DNA of 64,000 bases from Ectobius pallidus. Its lineage: Eukaryota; Arthropoda; Insecta; Blattodea; Ectobiidae. The translations under genes were made by a program, and so were the position numbers. This document shows positions 58,808 to 64,000 of the stretch, piece by piece (within the stretch, counting starts at the first letter, position 1; each line of letters opens with the position of its first letter). The stretch spans positions 7,952,366 to 8,016,365 of the forward strand of contig CAXKWD010000011.1 of the NCBI GenBank assembly GCA_964059195.1, in the 5' to 3' direction. The notes under the pieces were generated by a model, which worked only from the letters and a program-made list of their open reading frames with translations, had not been told where the DNA came from and did not search any database.

Positions 58808-58855
58808 GAATGAAGAAGAAGAAGAAGAAGAAGAAGAAGAAGATGATGGTAATGC

Positions 58856-58914
<59 letters not shown>

Positions 58915-58915
58915 T
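58808..58915 (+). repeat. (GAA)n followed by (TAA)n
   Basis: gaa repeats at 58812-58842, then about 20 taa units to 58912. The taa run is in the tail position of the LINE relic that follows on the minus strand. Confidence 0.92.
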
Positions 58916-58924
58916 TCTTTTATT

Positions 58925-59400
58925 AAGGAATATTCCACAATACAATGGTTTTCCTTCATCCCACAACAATCTTTTGCCTCCATAAGTCCCTGTCCATAGC
59001 ATCTTCTTCACTTAATCCTTTTCTCACCATCTCCTTTTCACTCCATCCATCCAGCACTCTTTGGGCATCCCTCTTCTTCTTTTTCCTTCTACTTTCCAAT
59101 CCAAAATTTTCTTGGGTATTCTATCCTCTGTCATTCTGAGTACATGTCCATACCATCTCAAGCGTCTTTCTTCTACAATTTGCAAAATATTCTTTTCAAC
59201 TTGCATTATTTCCTTTATTCTATTATTCCGAATTTTTCCTTTCCTGGATTTTCTTGCTGAACGCCTCCAAAAATCAATTTTTCTAATACCATTAATTTGT
59301 TTGCTTGTTGTCTACTTATATACGTTTCAGCGCCATATAATGTTGTACTTTGGAATATTGCCAGATATATTAATTTTTAAGTTCTATGTAACATATTTTT
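58925..59400 (-). pseudogene. LINE C-terminal fragment with (TTA)n tail
   Basis: The minus strand encodes ALYGAETYIS near 59.33 kb, then IDFWRRSARKSRKGKIRN, VEERRLRWYGHVLRM and EGKRRRGMPKECWMDGV, and after a stop DAMDRDLWR. This is the end of a reverse-transcriptase polyprotein (Y..E.W....D..RRS......R........RRL.W.GHV.RM...R.....W...G.R..GRP...W.D), followed by the (TTA)n tail. The catalytic domain is absent. Confidence 0.78.
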
Positions 59401-59432
59401 ACTCCATAAGATTTAATTTAGCATTCCTATAA

Positions 59433-59436
59433 TTAA

Positions 59437-59490
<54 letters not shown>
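59433..59490 (+). repeat. (AAT)n microsatellite
   Basis: Nineteen or so aat units with one early variation. Confidence 0.92.
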
Positions 59491-59492
<2 letters not shown>

Positions 59493-60156
59493 GTGACAAT
59501 AATGGCAGGTAACATGAAGCCCGCGTCGAACAAGCTGGTCATCACTGCTCTAGATCACTATTTCACTTAATTACTCAGTACTAAACTATTTGTATTTTAC
59601 GTATATTAAGCCATTTCTCTCACACAGAACTCTCAACATGAGTATGAACCACTCCAATGAACTACAAGATTTATTAAGTACCTTGTGACTGCAATACTGA
59701 AACAAATGAGCAAAACTAAAAGCATATCATTACTCGTGCTTGACAACACGCAATAGGCATAATGCAACACGGGCACCGACGTGCATCTAAACTTGAACTG
59801 TTTTGTTTTGTTTTCTGCAATAGGCAGTACAGAAAGTATAACAATATTGAAATGCCGATGATAATTAGAGAGCCATATCGAAGCGTTAATTAATTATGAG
59901 ATGTCATGCGCTTTCTAAATTCCCTTCTGTTAAATTATGAAAAACTGAACTAGTCACAATCCTATTCCATTTGTTTCTCCCTCGGGTTAACCAAAATTAT
60001 AATTTTCGTCACAATGGAAAGGTCAGACTAAGTATCTTCTCTGTAAAGCCATCTTATGCACTGATAAAGAATTTTTCAGATATGTTTCTGGGAAGTGTAG
60101 AAACATTTAAGCGATTCACAAACTTCATTTTTATACAATTGAGGTAAGTTTAATGT
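59491..60156. other. No assignable gene
   Basis: Nothing recognised. Confidence 0.5.
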
Positions 60157-60528
60157 ATTTTTACTAGATAAAAAAAACCTCCATATACCCTCAGTATATT
60201 CTTTTACTTTGATGCTCTTATAGGCCTACCATTATATGAACTAACATAACTTCTAAGGCTGTTTTTTAAATTTTGGTAAATAATAATGTGTATTTTTATA
60301 GATCCCTTAACAATAGTGTTTTTTAAAGTTTTATACTTAGCTATAAAAAAACATAAACAACATAGGCCTATTAGCAAAAAATAATAACATATATTGTAAA
60401 TTGTAAGCTGTATCTCTATAAAAGGAAAATACAACCTGTAATATTGGCAGCTACTAGTTTTTTCTTTAAGAGTATCAAAGTAAAATAATATATTGAGGGT
60501 ATAAGGAGGTTATTTATCTAGTAAAAAT
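60157..60528. mobile_element. Inverted-repeat element, family X (copy 2)
   Basis: Starts tttttactagata and ends tatctagtaaaaa, with aacctccatataccctca inside the left arm and tgagggtataaggaggtt in the right. TA lies on both outer sides. Related in layout and core words to 48808-49329. Non-coding. Confidence 0.8.
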
Positions 60529-60562
60529 ACATCTAAGTGATACTATGTAAACAATGTTTCAG

Positions 60563-60618
60563 GGTTTCTGGTGTCCACATCCAACAGCTGTTGTGGCGTT
60601 GCCCGAAGATGCAGTGAT
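60563..60618 (+). CDS. Candidate internal exon of an unknown host gene
   Basis: aacaatgtttcag precedes, and gtaagtatt follows, a 56-base segment that is GC-richer than its surroundings. In the phase left by the candidate exon at 3762-3795 it reads GFWCPHPTAVVALPEDAV, open throughout. The product is not recognised. The distance between the two would mean an intron of nearly 57 kb, possible in large insect genomes but unproven. Confidence 0.22.
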
Positions 60619-61740
60619 GTAAGTATTTGATGCTGCCTATAAGATTATAGGAGTCTTTTCTTGTCGTAAGAAATGGAAAAGGTGAGAGCTCTGAACTGCC
60701 TATTATTCACAACAAATCTGTTCAGTTAGCTTCGCATGCCAGAAGAATAATTTACTAATTTTTCCCACATATCGGAAACTCATTTTGAGCTGATTTTGGA
60801 AATGATTGGATCATCAATAGCCAAGAAACAAGAAACAATTTTTCGGAGACCAGTACCCTTTCCCCCAATATAACTTTAAGGTACCTAGTAACTCGAGATA
60901 CATACAGTTCTCTCTCATAAGCTTCCAAAATCTAAAGTATCATTCGTTCACATCTCTATGTTGAGGAAACACGTCCACACTTGTCAACTTTGTTTGGAAA
61001 TTGCACGTTTCGGCTTGCTGTTGCTCGAAGCCGGGACCTTTGCAACATACCCTTAACATCGTGAAACTCGTAATGTTTCCTGCAACACAGGACATATTAA
61101 ACAGTTGGTCCAGTGTTTTCAAAACAAGAGTTTACCAGCATCTAGAGTTGCCAGACCCGAATGTGAAATAAAACTTCTTATCACTATAGAGCCTAACAGG
61201 GTGGAGAGTTATACACGTATTAAACATAATATTTTTGTTAGACCATACTATAATATGCTCGTTATAATTATGTGACTTATCAGTTTCTTAATGACATCCA
61301 TTAAAGTACAGATTTTCATTACAACACTAGTGTGATATCGATTAATATCGAACACGAACAATCTTTAAGTCTTGACAGCAGCAAATGAAACTTCATAATA
61401 AATAACCTGTTTTTTACAAAATCAATTCTCTTTCTCTCAATTATATTAAACTGAGTTATTTTCGTGTTTTAAAGCACCTTGGTTTGAGGTTAAAGCAACA
61501 AGTAAAACTCTGAATTCCCCGCACACCATCAGTTGCCATCTATCTCAAAAGCTGAGAACTTGCCTATAATAGTAATAGTGAATACTCGCGTCTTAATAAA
61601 TGTCATTATAGGCACCTTGCATATTATCCATGTAGTAACGTGTGATTATAGCAAGGTGCCTTAAGTTCAATACGATGTAGATACGAAAGTTTCTTCATGA
61701 TTCCACGATTTGTTGTTCCTGTCGACATTACATAACAATA
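60619..61740. other. No assignable gene
   Basis: Nothing recognised beyond the candidate exon at its left edge. Confidence 0.5.
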
Positions 61741-61920
61741 CCTAGAAGGAAATTCCCTTGACGCCGAGACTCGAAGTCAGGATCTTCGGCTTCCGTGCCG
61801 ATTATCTACCAACTGACCTAGCTAGAGTTCGATACACGGTGTAACATGAAACCTCTCTCTTAGGATTACCCTGTATAGTAGAGTTCACTGAAAGACACTT
61901 ATGTAATATTATTTATGACG
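61741..61920 (-). repeat. tRNA-derived SINE, family 3 (copy 3)
   Basis: On the minus strand: gagagagg, then ctaggtcagttggtagat (A box), acggaagccgaagatcc and cttcgagtctcggcg (B box). The tail continues leftwards with aggaacaacaaatcgtgg. Head and tail have the same relative orientation as in copy 1. Confidence 0.75.
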
Positions 61921-61944
61921 CACACAAATTTAGCGATTATGAGA

Positions 61945-62060
61945 CTTAAGCTTTCTCAGTTGGTAGAACGTCGGCACGGATAGCCGAGGGTCTTGGGTTT
62001 GAGTCCCGATGCCAGTGTAATTTTTTTCTGAATGTTGTCAAGATTTGTACGAGTTGGATA
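61945..62060 (+). repeat. tRNA-derived SINE, family 3 (copy 4)
   Basis: ctcagttggtagaacgtcgg, cacggatagccgagggtc and gggtttgagtcccgatgcc, followed by a T-rich tail. The body diverges from the other copies. It lies head to head with copy 3, about 30 bases apart. Confidence 0.72.
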
Positions 62061-62558
62061 GTTGCTTGATGAAGCTCCATGATAGAATGATTATAAATTA
62101 AAAATCATGAACGAGAAAAGATGAATTTCGGACTAAGTTCGGTGGTTACAATTTACCAAGTAGATTCGCATCATAAAACCCCGAGGATCCGCAATAAAGC
62201 CTAGGCTACTTGCCTGGAGGAACTTATCCAGAGTTACCTAGGAATAAGATTCAATATCTTTCACAGTGAACACTAGCTGCTTTTCTCCTGTGAATACGTC
62301 ACACCTTTTTAATTTGTGTCGACTTTGTGTTGGCTGTGTTAGCAAGAAGTAGTCCTTTTCTCCGATTATCTACTTGATATACAATATTACCTATTATTTG
62401 TATACGCTTATGTGGCCTATCAGAATTACAAATCTGGAATTAACAGAATAATGTGTCTATTTCTGCACTGTGTTTAGCAAACAGTGTTGCATGATCTTGT
62501 CAGATTATTACACGGACTTAACATGCTTAAATTTAGAAAACTAAATAAACTCACACAG
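62061..62558. other. No assignable gene
   Basis: Nothing recognised. Confidence 0.5.
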
Positions 62559-63486
62559 CAGGGCCGTAGCTAGGCGGTGGCGAGATGTGCCCCCGTCAAG
62601 GGCGCAGCTACAAAGTGGGAGCAAAATTAACCGTGAAAAATCCTGCCTTTTTTTAGACTGGTTCAATTTATCAAGCAATAAAAATTCCACATTATTGGAA
62701 GAAATCTTTCAGGTTATTAAAAATTACTGCACGTGAACTATCTGTAGTATTATGCCGATTGTCTGCCAACAAAAAGCAGTCATGCAACGTTCTTTAATTA
62801 ACACGTTTCTTATTGACAGAGTATGATAACATAAATCATGAACAGTATGGAAAGATATTACGACAATAAAAATTAAAATGTACGTTGAATTGAATTGAAT
62901 TGAATTGAATAAGTGCCCTTTAGGCGGGAGGCGGGGTGGGAACGCCCCTAAGCACCGAAGCCGCAGGCTTATTGTACCTACCTCCGGGATGGAATGAGTT
63001 GCGTGCCCATAGACCGTCCAGGACTGCAGATCCCCCCGCAGGCCCCCACGGAGCTCCCCTACATCCAGCAAGCCTTATTACCATGCCACGTATGCGCCAC
63101 CCCCTGCGGTCCCTCCAACCGGAGCCCCGACAGGTCCGAAAATGTACGTTATTATTGAGATAAAAGTGGTTCAACTATTCGAAAAAAATACTTTTACCTA
63201 TATTAATATGTTAAACATTTTAGTAGCCTCAGGCCTGTTATATACGTACTTTACTTTTGATACTAAATTTTATAATTTAATCATTTTTTAAATAGTTCAA
63301 TCGTCTGAAAATAAAGTCCAACACTTAGTTCATTTTCAAATTGAGGTTTAGGTTTTCTTTGATAATAACAGTATGTTTATATTAAAATAATCAATTTTAC
63401 AGAAATTTAAAAAAAAAAGTTCAGTATTGGAGGGCGCAGATTTGTCAAACTCGCCAAGGGCGCAGAAGGACCTTGCTACGGCCCTG
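62559..63486. mobile_element. hAT-like element with nested retroposon
   Basis: Ends are cagggccgtagctagg and the complement of cagggccgtagcaagg, with gggcgcag words near both ends. CAGGG-type ends suggest hAT. The flanks (tcacacag and actcatgg) do not give a clean 8-bp duplication. Minus the nested retroposon it is about 660 bp and non-coding. Confidence 0.75.
62888..63138 (-). mobile_element. GC-rich retroposon with perfect 12-bp TSD
   Basis: AAAATGTACGTT is duplicated exactly at 62876-62887 and 63139-63150. On the minus strand the insertion is GC-rich and ends in an (ATTCA)n tail. This is target-primed retroposition of a SINE or a short LINE end. No clear A/B boxes; the family is not recognised. 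Open frames in it on both strands are composition artefacts. Confidence 0.88.
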
Positions 63487-64000
63487 ACTCATGGTGCAAT
63501 ATTGAATCTTTTGAGTACAATCAAAATACACTTTAAAAAATACGACTCTACAAAGAGACTTGCAAGAATACGTGAAGCAGTGGGAAGAGAAGTTACATCA
63601 CCACTCCTAACCAAACAAAAATACTAGTGCTGTTCGCTATGGTTATTTCACAACAGTTGTGTCTTGCTCCTTCGGCTTGTATAGTCCTTTCCAAAACATG
63701 AAAGTCTTGTCTCACTCCACCTTCTGATGCCCGGGCTGCCTTTACAGAATGGTTTCATAATGAGTCCCTTCGTAATGAGGGTCACTTATTGTACGCTAAT
63801 CCCAGAGTAAGTGTATCTGGAGAGTACGCATTCTTCTGACGTGACGTCGAGGGCCGTTTTTTTCACCTGAGTCTGAAAAAACATACGACACTAACACAGC
63901 GGGTGCTGCTATTCAACATGAAGCAAGGTAGTGGACTGATTAATCTGAAAGAAAATCTGACAGCGTTGCTTCTAGCCTTTAAGGTGGGTCACCTAATGTT
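63487..64000. other. No assignable gene
   Basis: Nothing recognised to the window edge. Confidence 0.45.

Overview
This window is eukaryotic and contains no confirmed host gene. It is a dense, nested graveyard of transposable elements in AT-rich intergenic or intronic DNA. tRNA-headed SINEs, animal-type non-LTR retrotransposons, mariner, hAT and Harbinger elements, long microsatellites and GT/AG introns all point to an animal. The recurrent short word aggcctac, the transposon repertoire and the very sparse coding suggest a large insect genome, possibly cockroach-like; the species is inference only.

Layout. 0-8 kb: relics of a Tc1/mariner-type transposase, a LINE 3' end with a (GAA)n tail, a hAT transposase remnant and several tRNA-derived SINEs. 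8.4-10.7 kb: a purine-rich (GAAA)n tract and a ~36-bp minisatellite with about 23 units. 11.75-12.45 kb: an internally deleted mariner with both ends. 14.1-20.6 kb: a young LTR retrotransposon with two nearly identical 1.3-kb LTRs, a 4-bp target duplication, a primer binding site and one intact gag-like ORF but a decayed pol region. 20.7-26 kb: four small DNA transposons, with 8-bp target duplications or 7-bp in one case; one is inserted in a palindromic mariner derivative.

26.4-30.4 kb: a hAT-like element (8-bp target duplication) interrupted by a 3.3-kb element with perfect ends and very long inverted repeats (~0.9 kb). This inner element carries a broken gene for a PIN-like nuclease fold joined to a CXC (tesmin/TSO1-like) cysteine domain, with one visible intron and no recognisable transposase. 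It is the best candidate here for an undescribed system.

31.6-33.5 kb: LINE and transposase relics around a complete palindromic mariner-derived element. 33.5-37.5 kb: mostly unassigned DNA. 38.8-42.3 kb: a nearly complete non-LTR retrotransposon on the minus strand with an intact 973-aa endonuclease/reverse transcriptase ORF, an overlapping upstream ORF and a (TGAT)n tail. 42.6-50 kb: SINEs, a ~60-bp degenerate tandem array split by an insertion, an inverted-repeat element and a third palindromic mariner copy. 50.4-52.1 kb: a LINE reverse-transcriptase relic abutted by a small inverted-repeat element. 52.9-55.4 kb: a Harbinger-like element flanked by TTA. 57.6-64 kb: a local duplication tied to trinucleotide repeats, another LINE end, an inverted-repeat element, two SINEs in opposite orientation and a hAT-like element containing a GC-rich retroposon with a perfect 12-bp target duplication.

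Two short phase-compatible candidate exons with good splice signals (3762-3795 and 60563-60618, plus strand) raise the speculative possibility that much of the window is intron of one large host gene.
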